Origin: Schistocephalus solidus
Lineage: Eukaryota; Platyhelminthes; Cestoda; Diphyllobothriidea; Diphyllobothriidae
Length of the DNA: 64,000 nt
Reading direction: 5' to 3'
Assembly: GCA_017591395.1 (NCBI GenBank)
Contig: WEDG01000289.1
Coordinates: 62,001 to 126,000 of the forward strand
Made by a program: the position numbers and the translations under genes. Positions 44,611 to 53,928 of this stretch are shown piece by piece (the stretch's first letter is position 1; every line of letters starts with the position of its first letter). Below the pieces are notes generated by a model. It was not told the DNA's origin. It was given only the letters and a program-made list of their open reading frames with translations, and made no database searches.

Positions 44611-45599
44611 TTAATCTTGAATGACGCAGGTCGTATCAGAGAGCATTCTGATGACGGTATATGGCCCTGACCAGTCCATTACTAACTTACTCGGTAATCC
44701 TTGGGGAGTCGCATGCTCCCTAAGCCAAACCACATCACCGACATCATATGGACACCCATGTGCCAGCCTGTCATAGTGTTCCTTTTGGTGCCTCTGGGCT
44801 CCTTGTAAGTGTATCCGTGCTTCCTCAGTGGCTATACGCATTTTCTTATGGAGTGCAGCGACGTAAGAACCAACCGGTATTTGATTATTCTCAAGAGGAA
44901 CCTGTAGATCCTCTGGTATTCGCATTTCACGACCACAGGTGAGTGCAAAAGGCGTCTGTTGTGTCGAAGAGTGAACCGTGGACCGGTATGCAAGCATGCA
45001 CGCTGGCAACGCATCATCCCACGTGAAGGGAGCCTGACGATCTACAAAAGCCTTTAGTAAACCAACTAAAGTCATATTCGTCCGCTCCACTTGACCGTTT
45101 CCCTTGCGGGTGGTAAGCCGTGGTGCGCGTCTTATTGACCTTTAAGTATTTGCACAGACTGTGAAGGACCGCGTTTTTCAAACGAGGACCCTCGATCCGA
45201 ATGGATCTGTTCTGGTGCGCCCCATCTACATACCCAATTGTTAAAGATGGCCTGAGCAACAGTGTCAGCCGACATGTTGGGAAGGGGTTCCGCTTCAGCC
45301 ATTTTGGTAAAGGAATCAACCATCACTAGAATATATCGGTTGCCCCGAACTGATGGCGGTAGTGGTCCCACTAAGTCAACGCCTACACGTTCGTTGGGGT
45401 ATCCCGTCAGAATAGGCTGAAGAGCAGCCCTATTCAGCTGTCGTGGCGGTTTGATCTGATTGCACAAGGTGCAATACCGAATAAAGTTCCACACTGACCG
45501 CTTCAAGTTAGGCCAGTAGTATCGGCGCCTAAGGGCCCACTCGGTCTTATGGATGCCCACGTGCCCCAACTGTGTGTGGATTCTATTAAGAACCCTCAT
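44611..45599 (-). pseudogene. Gypsy integrase, two frameshifts
   Basis: Frame 1 (45599-45132): zinc-binding HTQLGHVGIH and YCTLCNQIK, then GVDLVGPLPP (first Asp) and QIHSDRGSSFE (second Asp). Frame 2 (45250-45080): NAVLHSLCKYLKVNKTRTTA, YHPQG. Frame 3 (45090-44611): VERTN-type segment with the catalytic Glu, then AYRSTVHSSTQQTPFALTCG and GDVVWLREHA, WSGPYTVIRM (C-terminal GPY/F motif), stop at 44613. The D,D-35-E triad is complete across the frames. Integrase inserts the cDNA; 4-bp target duplications fit. Confidence 0.88.
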
Positions 45600-45719
45600 C
45601 TACCATGGATAAGGGTAGAAGAATACGTCGCGGGTATTGTTCGCCATCGCGATAGAACAAAAACGTCATTATCCATAAATAGTTTGTCCCACACCGTGTG
45701 CAAGCAACGCGTCTCATAG

Positions 45720-46280
45720 CTATGGCCTCTCAGTTCGAACTGCACTAAGTGGTCGAGAACCACTTAACTTCCCTATGATAAATCGGGCCAATATGAGGAT
45801 CTCCTTGCTGCGCTTGAGCCCAAAGACGGCTTTGGTCGTCTTGTAGTGACACGGCACTAATGTTAATGTCCGTACATGATGGACATTCGCCATGGGGACG
45901 GTAGGGTTTTTCGAGAGAGCATCAGCATTATTGTGCTGACGTCCTGGACGGTATACGCATTCGAACTCATACCCGGCTAGTCTCTCTTGCCACTTAGCGA
46001 CCTGTCCTTCAGCATTCTTAAAGTTCTGCAACCAGGTCAGAGAGCTATGATCCGTGCGCACGATAAAAGGCCGGTATTGGAGGTATGGCCGGCATTCCTC
46101 CACGAAGTGGGTGAGTGCGAGCATCTCCCTTCTGGTCACACAGTAACGGCGTTCGGCCTTTGTCAGGGATCGGTTTAGATACTGAATGACGCCCTCTGTA
46201 CCATCTGGTTGTTGCTGGGATAGGACGGCGCCTATGGCAGTGTCACTAGCATCGGTATCTAGAATAAATTTCCTGGCGTC
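45720..46280 (-). pseudogene. Gypsy RNase H domain
   Basis: FILDTDASDTAIGAVLSQ (first catalytic Asp), then YCVTRREMLALTHFVEECRP (catalytic Glu), FIVRTDHSSLTWL (Asp), QERLAGYEFECVYRPGRQHN and NADALS (last Asp). Mostly open. Upstream, the A7 run (plus strand) near 46303-46309 breaks the frame from RT. RNase H removes the RNA template during reverse transcription. Confidence 0.88.
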
Positions 46281-46559
46281 ATTGCTTATGTCAGGAAAAA
46301 CTAAAAAAAGGAGTAGTGCACAACTTATCCTTCAACGTCTGGAAGCTACTAGTACAACCAGCCGTCCACTTAAATTGTACTTCCTTCTGGGTCAGCTTGT
46401 GAAGCGGACCAGCTAGGTGAGCATAGTCTTTAATAAATCTTCGATAGTAGGAAGCCAATCCTAGAAAAACGGCGGACTTCAGTTACGTCCATAGGGTGGG
46501 CCACTCGCGGATCTGCCTAACTTTATCCTCGTCCGTTTCTATGCCAGAGGCCGAGACTA

Positions 46560-47219
46560 CATGCCCTAAAAAAACTTGACACGAGGTCTTATAAAAACAC
46601 ATTTACAGGGCTTAAGGGTGAGACCAGCCTGTCTGAGACTGGTAAACACAGCACGGACATTGCTAATATGACTATCAAAAATCCTTACCAAGAACAATTA
46701 TGTCATCCATATAAACTAGGCATGACTTGGGAATGAGTTGAGCCAGGACTTGATTCATTAGCCGTTGAAACGTACTGGGAGCATTAGCTAGGCCAAAAAG
46801 GCATTGTCTCAAACTCGTAAAGACTCCGAGGGGACTGCGAAAGCAGTCTTCTCTCTGTCAGTGGGTCGCACTTCTACTTGCCAGTAACCGGCTGCTAGAT
46901 CTAAAGTAGAGAATACCTGATTACCCGAAAGGGCATCTAGGGTGGCATCAATCCTGGGCAGAGGGAAAGAATCCTTAGTTGTTACTGCATTTAATTTGCG
47001 ATAGTCAACACATAACTGCATAGTGCCATCCTTCTTCATAACTAACACGACCGGAGACGACCAAGGTGAATTGGACGGCCTGATAATTTTCCGGTCTAAC
47101 ATATCATCGATCATGGCTTTTAACTGTGTCTGGTAGAACACGGGTAATCGCCTAGGAGGAATCTTCGTGGGCCGAGTCACACCTGTATCAATCTCATGCT
47201 GGGCCACATTAGTACGTCC
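46560..47219 (-). pseudogene. Gypsy reverse transcriptase, frameshifted
   Basis: EIDTGVTRPTKIPPRRLP, IIRPSNSPWSSPVVLVMKKD, CVDYRKLNAVT, FSTLDLAAGYWQVEV (first catalytic Asp), then a frameshift near 46825, FGLANAPSTFQRLMNQVL, CLVYMDDIIVLG (YMDD), and another shift before DSHISNVRAVF, LKPCKCVF. At 46568-46574 a plus-strand A7 run needs one more base to read FFLGHVVSASG. A TAA at 47220-47222 separates it from protease in the same frame. Confidence 0.88.
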
Positions 47220-47222
47220 GAG

Positions 47223-47996
47223 TTAACGGCCGTCCCAATCGAAGATATCTTTAAACTCCTCTATTAAACTACATAATTTAGACAAACTATTCTTGTCAAG
47301 ATTAGGGGGCACTAAATTATTGACATCTTCTAACTTGAATGCATTAATTACAGGTTGACTAACCGGTACCTCGGTCCGGAAAGGCACCTTAGTACCACCG
47401 ACATGGAGAGTGTTAACGTTAAAGTCTAAGGAACATTTAAAAGCATGAAGAAAATCAGCACCTAATATGCAGTCCCAGGCAATATCAGGACAGACAACGA
47501 ACTTATGAACAAAAATAAGGTCACCTATCTCCAAACTAAGCTCTATCATGCCTTTGTGTCGCAATGTGGCTCCGTTGGCCGTCTTCAGGCTAACCTTAGG
47601 CTTCGTGCAATACTTCACTCTAGCCTGAAGTTGAATGAAAATGTTCTGCCTAATAATGGAGCAGCCGGCTCCTGAATCAACTAAGCATGGCAACTTAGTA
47701 TTTCCTATGGTTGCATCTATGGCAGGGTAGTGTGGTTTGTAACCTACGTTTGCAACAAGCATATCAGATATGAATATGCACTTATCAAGGTCTTCTTCCT
47801 CACCAGAGGTGATCACATGAACACCTGGGGAAGGTGGAGGGTGGGTCGGACGACCACGTTGTTGCCTCCAGTTCCCGCGTCGAGGAGACTGTGGAGAGCC
47901 TCGCCAAGGAGAGGTCGGCTGTGGAGGGCCGCGCCACGGAGTTTGGGGTTGTGGAGAGCTACGCCAAGGAGTGGGCTGAGGAGGGCCCACTGCCAT
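47223..47996 (-). CDS. Gypsy gag tail and protease
   Basis: Begins with four Pro/Trp/Arg/Gly repeats (PWRSSPQPQ, PWRGPPQP, PWRGSPQSPRRG), then an aspartic protease: CLVDSGAGCSIIRQN (catalytic Asp in DSGA) and CILGADFLHAF (second psi loop). Frame is -1 relative to gag, as in elements that make Gag-Pol by -1 shifting; I see no clear A/U-rich slippery heptamer, so an indel is also possible. Ends at TAA 47220. Confidence 0.85.
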   Translation of the reverse strand: MAVGPPQPTPWRSSPQPQTPWRGPPQPTSPWRGSPQSPRRGNWRQQRGRPTHPPPSPGVHVITSGEEEDLDKCIFISDMLVANVGYKPHYPAIDATIGNTKLPCLVDSGAGCSIIRQNIFIQLQARVKYCTKPKVSLKTANGATLRHKGMIELSLEIGDLIFVHKFVVCPDIAWDCILGADFLHAFKCSLDFNVNTLHVGGTKVPFRTEVPVSQPVINAFKLEDVNNLVPPNLDKNSLSKLCSLIEEFKDIFDWDGR

Positions 47997-48682
47997 TGGG
48001 CCGTTTGCGTGCCGACGTCACGGCTCTGTCGCTGTCCCATGGCGAAGACATCGACTGGAGCGTCCTGTATGGCGGCAGGAGCTTGATGAAATCCGTAGGC
48101 TGATGGGGAGGAGACTTGGACCAAGGGACAAGCCGTATAAATGGCCTCCTCTCGCCGAGCAATATCGAGGGCAACCTTGATGCTGCTGGGGGGGTCGCGG
48201 AGGAATCGGCGCCTGATCTCAGGGAGAGAGATCCCGTCGACAAAGTTCTCCAGAATTCTGGCCTCGAGCTCGGTGAAGGACTCGGTAGGGTAGGCTTGAC
48301 GGGCCAGGACGCGAAGATGTCGTTGGAAGTCCACGACAGACTCGCCCGCGTGTTGTCGGCGGCTTTTGAGGGCGGCGCGGGCAACCCAGGGCATCGACGA
48401 CCGTCCGAACTCGCGCCGCAGACGCTCGAAGATTGTCGCGGGGGTGAGCGACGCTGTAAGGTTAGCAGCCCTGGCCACCGTGTATACTTCATTGTCTAAT
48501 CGTCCCAGGATGGCGGCTGGGCGGGCGCCTTCGTCTACGGCCTCTAGGTAGACCTTCATTCGGTCCTCCCATAAGTCGTAGTCATCATACACGGTCAGCC
48601 TCTCCGGCTTGGGTGGACGACCTCCAGAAGTTGATACTCGCTCCATTGCCTGGACTAGTCTTGTGATCAGGTCGTCGGACAT
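47813..48682 (-). CDS. Gypsy Gag, 289 codons
   Basis: Start chosen at ATG 48682 (MSDDLITRLVQAMERV) because upstream codons lie in the primer site and LTR. Capsid-like region: FERLRREFGRSSMPWVA, SRRQHAGESVVDFQRHLRVL, LEARILENFVDGISLPEIRR, SSIKVALDIARREEAIY, the retrotransposon gag pattern. There is no CCHC zinc knuckle in this frame or in the -1 frame; the basic Pro/Trp/Arg/Gly repeat in the -1 frame (47880-47990) is the only candidate RNA-binding tail. The frame after about residue 228 is probably not the native one. Confidence 0.85.
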   Translation of the reverse strand: MSDDLITRLVQAMERVSTSGGRPPKPERLTVYDDYDLWEDRMKVYLEAVDEGARPAAILGRLDNEVYTVARAANLTASLTPATIFERLRREFGRSSMPWVARAALKSRRQHAGESVVDFQRHLRVLARQAYPTESFTELEARILENFVDGISLPEIRRRFLRDPPSSIKVALDIARREEAIYTACPLVQVSSPSAYGFHQAPAAIQDAPVDVFAMGQRQSRDVGTQTAQWQWALLSPLLGVALHNPKLRGAALHSRPLLGEALHSLLDAGTGGNNVVVRPTLHLPQVFM

Positions 48683-48685
48683 GGT

Positions 48686-48705
48686 GAATCCCACCGCTGC
48701 ATCCA
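48686..48705 (-). promoter_or_regulatory. Gypsy primer-binding site, tRNA-Leu-like
   Basis: TGGATGCAGCGGTGGGATTC, 3 nt after the 5' LTR. Its complement matches the 3' end of animal tRNA-Leu (GAATCCCACCGCTGC..CCA) except two bases next to CCA. Confidence 0.75.
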
Positions 48706-48708
48706 AAA

Positions 48709-49219
48709 TGTAACCGACCCGTATTAGATACGCGACGAATCCCAAATTAATAACGACGCCCAAGAGAGAACAAGACAGTAGGCAAGGGGAAGAGTTTAGG
48801 GATTAGTTGAAGCTATAAATTGGAACTGTATTTGGGGCTTGGTCATGGGAGGATCCTTTGGTAGGGATTGGCTGTCCTAGGAGAATCCTTTGGTAGGGAT
48901 TGGCTGTCCTGGGGAGAATCTTCGGGAGGTCCGTGGAGAAGAGAGGCGATGGCTGGAGAAGCGTCAGAGAGCGGTCTCCGGTCCAAAGTGATGAGCCTCA
49001 ATTCTTCTCGGTATTTATGTCATGTTCTCCAGACGATTTGATAGGTTTACATAGAATAGACCAATGGGTATGCGTAAATCACACGAAAACAACCAATAGG
49101 GTTAAGAGTTAATATTTTATAGACTTCCGGGCTGGCGCTAGTAATCTGGGCTACTGGAGTAATCTGCTAGTAATTTGGGCTATAAGAGAAAATCGAAAAA
49201 CTTTGATTCCATCTTTACA
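48709..49219 (-). repeat. Gypsy 5' LTR, 511 bp
   Basis: Same length and ends as the LTR at 43828-44338, three differences by eye. On the minus strand this is the promoter-bearing LTR. Followed by the target duplication CTAC at 49220. Confidence 0.95.
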
Positions 49220-49290
49220 CTACTAAGACCGTCTGGCTGCGGTTAGACAAGTAGGAACCAATGAAGTCAAGAGTAACCAATGAACCAATG
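49220..49290 (-). mobile_element. LINE B1, 5' remainder beyond the Gypsy insertion
   Basis: Minus strand encodes DFIGSYLSNRSQTVL, the reverse-transcriptase segment just before the 43827 boundary. The junction to LINE A1 at about 49290 is the 5'-truncation point of B1. Confidence 0.8.
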
Positions 49291-49342
49291 AATGATGGCC
49301 ACGATATAAATGTACCTGGCGTTGTTAAGGATCTGGGCATAT
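49291..49342 (+). mobile_element. LINE A1, short continuation
   Basis: GATGGCCACGATATAAATG, then CGTTGTTAAGGATCTGGGC and ATATCA repeats the A2 sequence at 50806-50858 and continues A1 from 42491. After 49342 the sequence is A2 upstream coding sequence, so A1 is cut short here. Confidence 0.75.
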
Positions 49343-49528
49343 CAAATATATAGCTTTTTCTTTGATTTTCGATTAGCGCTTTCGACAGAATTATTGATAC
49401 ATCTTAACTCCCACGACTGGTCTAATATCATTTTGTGTCAGGATGTGAACACCTGTACCGGTATGCTTTAAGAAGTTTTAGATCCACTTATTTCTCGTTT
49501 TGTTCCCCGTAAGAAATTAATTAATGTC

Positions 49529-49750
49529 ATGGATGAGGTTTATCTCCCTCTATATTTTCGCCGTAGGTTGCGTAAACTCTCCCGTCGATTCCATTTGCAA
49601 AACGACATTTCCGTTCTGCCCTTGATTCACCGTATTTTTGAGCAGACAAAGAGGCTAACCGAAGAAAAACGGCTAGCCGAAGAGGTCAAATATGTCGAAA
49701 ACCGTTCGTTAAATGTAGCGAAACGTTTCACGCGCAATAAGAACCCATAG
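49529..49750 (+). pseudogene. LINE A2 linker ORF
   Basis: 73 open codons of basic linker (RRRLRKLSRRFH, EEKRLAEEVKYVENRSLN) before the reverse-transcriptase fingers; stop at 49750. Confidence 0.7.
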
Positions 49751-49808
49751 TAAAACATGGCATCCCGTACTACTGGACTCCGATGGCAATCCTGTAGTTG
49801 ATGACAAA

Positions 49809-50588
49809 TTGACGGCTGATAGATTTAACGTTTTTTTGTCCAGAACATTAATTGAAAATTCGACCGCTCCCCCTCCGACCATCCAGGTTTGGACCGGTGC
49901 CGTTCTCAAGACCAAAACTTTTACCCTCTGGGACGTAACCGTAGCCATTCGACGTTTTCGTCAATCTTATATTCCTGGACCAGATGGCGTACCGATCAGT
50001 ATTATAAAGGCGGATGCTAATTATATTTTCCCGTCACTTCTATGTAAGATATTTAATCTAGCTCTTGAAAGTGAAACCTTTCCCAGTGTATGGAAGGAAT
50101 CGCACATTCTACCTATCGCCAAACGCGGCCAATCTACGTCATTTGACGATTTTCGGCCAATCAACACACTGTCCGCAGCTTCGAAAATCCTGGAGACCTT
50201 GATCAAAGATAAGATGATGTAGCATTTAACTGAGAATAACCTATTGAGTGCAGCCCAGCATGGGTTCCTCAAAACAAGGTCTTGTAACACATGTCAGCTC
50301 TCTTTCTTCGATAATGTTCTACAATCTAGGGATAATGGCTTTGCACTTTACATAGTCTATTTCGATTTCACCAAGGCCTTCAATCGTGTTGACCATGCCC
50401 TTCTTCTCCTGAAACTCTCCTCTTTCGGTATATGTGGTAAACTTCTGAGCTTGATATCTTCTTACCTTAGTTATCGTACACAACATGTTAAGATCTCCAA
50501 TGCTATCTCAAACTCGGCACGTGTGAGGAGTGGAGTTATTCAGGGGGAGTGTGCTAGGCCCGCTTTTATTTTGTCTTTTTGTCAATGA
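49809..50588 (+). pseudogene. LINE A2 reverse transcriptase, N-terminal half
   Basis: One frame from 49809 with a single TAG at 50220-50222. Motifs: FRQSYIPGPDGVPISII, DDFRPINTLS, GFLKTRSCNTCQLSF, YFDFTKAFNRVDHALLLLKL, RSGVIQG, after which the 1-nt gain shifts the frame. Confidence 0.8.
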
Positions 50589-51312
50589 TGTGCCAGGTTT
50601 ATTTCGAAATGGTAGGCATTTTATGTATGCTGACGATTTAAAAGTTGCCTATCGATACAAGCCGGCAGATCGCGACACCATGCTTGATCTATTAAAAAAT
50701 GATCTCGAGGCCTTTGCCCAGCGGTGCTGCACATGGCGCCTTTCCGTTTCCTGGCACAAATGTTCCGTTATGGTTGTCGGTGACAACCATCATCCTTCTA
50801 AGCATAGATGGCCACGATATAAATGTACCTGCGTTGTTAAGGACCTAGGCATATCATATTCCAACGGTCTCAATCTGTCAGATCATTGTGCTCTGATTGT
50901 CTCCAAAGCACGCAGAACTTCCGGGTTTATCCTCCGAAATTTTAAAACTATTGATATTAGACTCCGCCTTTATAAAATTTACGTTAGACCTGGCCTGGAA
51001 TACTGCTCGTTACTATTTAGTCTTCTGCGCGCTAGCGAACGGAAGAAAAAAGAATCGGTCCAGCACTTCTTCACGAAAAGAATTTTATCGTTGGAGCACC
51101 GTAATCGGTCGTATCAAGAACGCTGTGGGCTTGTAAAAATTGATCCCTTATGGTTTCGCCGAGTGCAGAAGGGACTCTTTTTGCTGTTTAAGCTTTTGAA
51201 TAGTCGTACATTTAATCCCCTTACCACTGTGATGCAGCTTGACCATCCTCGGTGCAGCAGTCATCGCAATGTCTTTTTATTTCTTCCATTAGCTTGCACA
51301 GTTAAGTATTGA
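50530..51312 (+). pseudogene. LINE A2 reverse transcriptase, C-terminal half
   Basis: 260 open codons: GSVLGPLLFCLFVNDVPGLF, MYADDLKVAYRYKPAD, then the thumb and C-terminal region to HHPSKHRWPRYKCTCVVKDL, KIYVRPGLEYCSLLFSLL, FFTKRILSLEHRN. Would be continuous with the preceding frame after removal of one base near 50545. Confidence 0.82.
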
Positions 51313-51404
51313 CGGTTCTTTTCGGTAAACGCCATGGCCATGTGGACTAAACTTCCCCATAATATAAAAATCCAGCGGTTATTCTTTGTTTAAGATAACT
51401 ATTA

Positions 51405-51853
51405 CTAGTTTTTTGCATTCAGAACAGTTTCCAAGAATTCTGGGCACCGAGCCGGTAGAATCTGTTTTCCTGTCCGACAGAGTGCGCGGCATCTGAACTT
51501 GATCCCAGGTGTTACCTTGAGAGATATGGCACCGTCTCTGCAGCCTGCACCCGTTGACTTCTTCGGCAGACAGTGATCAACCGTACACGGATGCTTTCTT
51601 GCCTGGGGCAGAATCCCGGTTCCTAGCAAAGACAGAGAGACTGCATACAGACTGCAATTGTGTTAGCCCTTCCCTGATTTGAATTGCTATCATCCTTACA
51701 GGTGGCAGTTTTTTCTCCTGAATAACATAAAGATAGGAAAAACACTTATAATGATATATATTCAGGAGTTTTTTCACTGCCAGCCTCTACCCACTGAATA
51801 TTTCATCTGACAATGCCTGTAAACCGGCATTAAATACAACTATTATTATTATT
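51405..51853 (+). mobile_element. LINE 3'-UTR end, family C copy 3
   Basis: The reverse complement matches 27395-28195 and 36515-37060 (CAGAATTCTTGGAAACTGTTC, GCAGAGACGGTGCCATATC). It ends GCATTAAATACAACTATTAT with an (ATT)n tail at 51838-51853. This copy lacks the family B insert found in copy 2. Confidence 0.65.
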
Positions 51854-52489
51854 ATATTACTTTGGTTAGTGACTGATCTCGATCAGAAAATAATTATGAG
51901 CGGGTAATCTCTGCAAGCTTATTGAGGACATATACCCTTAAAATGTTAGCTATTTCGCTCAAGTAATCGCTACTCTTGGGATAATTGCTGAAGTAATTTT
52001 AGAGAACGTTGAGTCGATTCGTGGTTATGAAGAGCATAAAATAGAGCGTGTCTGTATGCAACAGACAAATGGGTTAAGTGAAGGCATGTTGGTAATTATT
52101 GATGGAATTATTTTTAGAAATCGAAAGATAAGCACATGGCTATGATAAGAAAAGGAAAATGGAAATTCATGATCATCGTACTTTTATGCATTAATGTAAA
52201 TATTTGTTACTGAAAGTATTTTTTTGTGTCCGATAGGTCAATTAATGGCTGTGAACGGATAAGGAGGAAAGACATGAAATATTTAGGATTCTGGTACATT
52301 TATACATTATTTTTGATTATACAACATTAAAAATAAAAAAAATTATTTGTTTCTAACCTGGTATTGATCATGGAATTAGTTTATTGAGATCTCTATAGGT
52401 TTAGCTGAAATTATGTTTAGGGTCAGAAAATTCGACTTAAAGGAAAAGAAAAAATTTAAGATAATTGGAAGTTTGTTCAATTATGTCAA
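51854..52489 (-). repeat. Unassigned non-coding LINE-like repeats (families L and M)
   Basis: 51868-51940 (GACTGATCTCGATCAGA, AATCTCTGCAAGCTTATTGAGGA) recurs at 59045-59115. 52230-52430 (TTGTTTCTAACCTGGTATTGATC and context) recurs at 54990-55160. No coding content. Confidence 0.5.
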
Positions 52490-52703
52490 TATTTAAGTCA
52501 CTTTAAGTCACTTTATTGAGAGAAGTAGGCTTTCGCCCTTGAGCTCCCTATTCACATGCAAAAATGTCAATAGAAGAAACGTTTACATTGATATATCTGA
52601 CAAATGAAAATGTAGGGTCATCGATATGTGTGGGCCAGGCGCAACCTGCCACTGTTTCCACAATCTTCATTATATTGACAATAGTTTCTCAGAAAATGAG
52701 TAT

Positions 52704-53078
52704 CTAGTTTGAATTTAAATGTGTCAACAGTTTCTGAAAGGACCACCTCGTCAGGGAGTCCGTTCCATGCTCCAACGACCCTCTGGAAAAAGGCGTTCCG
52801 ATGGACTTCCGTGTGGACAAATTCCTCTGCAGTTTAAAGGGATGGCCCCGCAGATTTTCCGTCCCAACCAATGCAAAGAAGTCAGCAAATTCTAGGGCAC
52901 ACTCGCGGCCTTGGACAATCCGGTAGGTTTGGATGAGGTCACCGCGTAGTTGCCTGTAATTTAGAGGAATCAAATCAAGTTCAACTAGTCTGGTTTCGTA
53001 AGGCAGATGACTAAGATTCTTGACCATCTTCGTAACCCTCACCTGCACTCGTTCCAGCTGTAGATAATCCTTCTTCAA
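52704..53078 (-). pseudogene. LINE F ORF2 C-terminus
   Basis: 124 open codons with LERVQVRVTKMV, PLNYRQLRGDLIQTYRIV, ENLRGHPFKLQRNLSTRKS, stop at 52704-52706. Confidence 0.75.
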
Positions 53079-53664
53079 CCACGGACGCCAGGGCTAGACG
53101 GCATATTCCAAGTGAGATCGAACAAATACCCCGTAGGTTTTTCGGAAGAGTTCCTTATCAATCTGCACAAATCCACGTCTGAGCGCAAATAAGACCTTGT
53201 AGCACGTTAACCTGCCTTTAAACACTGTGAAGATGGTTTAAGTGAGCAGTTTTTTAGAACACCGAGGTTCTTCTGTTCCTCAACAATTGAAAGGGGCTGC
53301 TTATTGAGAATGTATTGGTAGGAATCATCCTCCTCACTGGTCCTTCTGGTACGCAGTCTAAGGACCACACACTTCCCAACGTTAAAATTTAAGAGCCAAC
53401 GAGTAGACCAGCTGCTAAGACGGTTAAGATCCTCTTGAAGTGCGTGCCTATCAAAATCAGATCTGATGACCCTCCCCAATTAAACATCATCTGCAAATAT
53501 GATGGCGCTGCAATCCAGGTCGTCGACACAGTCGTTGATGTACACTAAGAAGAGTAACGGTCCTAATACCGAGCCTTGGGGACAATACTTAGAACCGGAG
53601 TAGGTGTTGACTTCGAGGTATCGACGCACACAGTTTGTAATCTATCTGTAAGAAAGTCTGCGAT

Positions 53665-53928
53665 TCATGTCAGCAGCATTCCTCTTATGCCGATTTCGGA
53701 TAATTTGAAGATGAGACGTTTGTGTGGGACACTGTCAAACGCCTTCTTGAAATCAGTGTATATGACGTCAATCCTACCATTTTTGTCCAGTGCACGAGTC
53801 CACTGCTCTGTGGAGAGTAATAAACTAGAAAGACAGGAGTGATTCTGTCTGAAGCCATGCTGGAGATCTGAGAGTAATTGGTTTTCCTCAAAGAACTTCA
53901 TGGTTGCCTTCTTGATTATTGATTCCAT
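53665..53928 (-). pseudogene. LINE F reverse transcriptase, palm start
   Basis: MESIIKKATMKFFEENQLLS, DLQHGFRQNHSCLSSLL, IDVIYTDFKKAFDSVPHKRL: fingers and the first catalytic Asp. Confidence 0.78.

Larger units (their letters stand above)
43828..49219 (-). mobile_element. Complete Ty3/Gypsy LTR retrotransposon, 5392 bp
   Basis: Two 511-bp LTRs (TG...CA) with three differences by eye, flanked by the 4-bp duplication CTAC (43824-43827 and 49220-49223). Order on the minus strand: LTR, primer site, gag, protease, RT, RNase H, integrase, polypurine tract, LTR, which is the Gypsy order (integrase last). The LTR match implies a recent insertion, yet pol carries one stop and several frameshifts, many at homopolymers. 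It is inserted in LINE B1; removing it and one CTAC joins the LINE in frame (LSNRSQTVLVGNSNWT). Confidence 0.95.
49343..51400 (+). mobile_element. LINE A2, 5'-truncated, with linker, reverse transcriptase and C-terminus
   Basis: In order: linker 49490-49745 (FVPRKKLINVMDEVYLPLYF, RRLRKLSRRFHLQ), fingers 49809-50219 (PGPDGVPISIIKAD, ILPIAKRGQS, RPINTLSAASKILE), a TAG at 50220, palm (AAQHGFLKTRSC, FDFTKAFNRVDH with catalytic Asp kept), a 1-nt gain at 50543-50548 (GGGGGAG where A1 has GGGTAG), then FMYADDLKVAY, WHKCSVMVVGD, VVKDLGISYSNGLNLSDHC, LYKIYVRPGLEYCSLLFSLL, stop at 51312. A Jockey/CR1-group LINE. Confidence 0.85.

Noticed and set aside
47813..48103. Plus-strand ORFs opposite gag (89-127 codons)
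   Set aside because: Shadows of the GC-rich gag region; the minus frame carries the recognisable gag and protease motifs.
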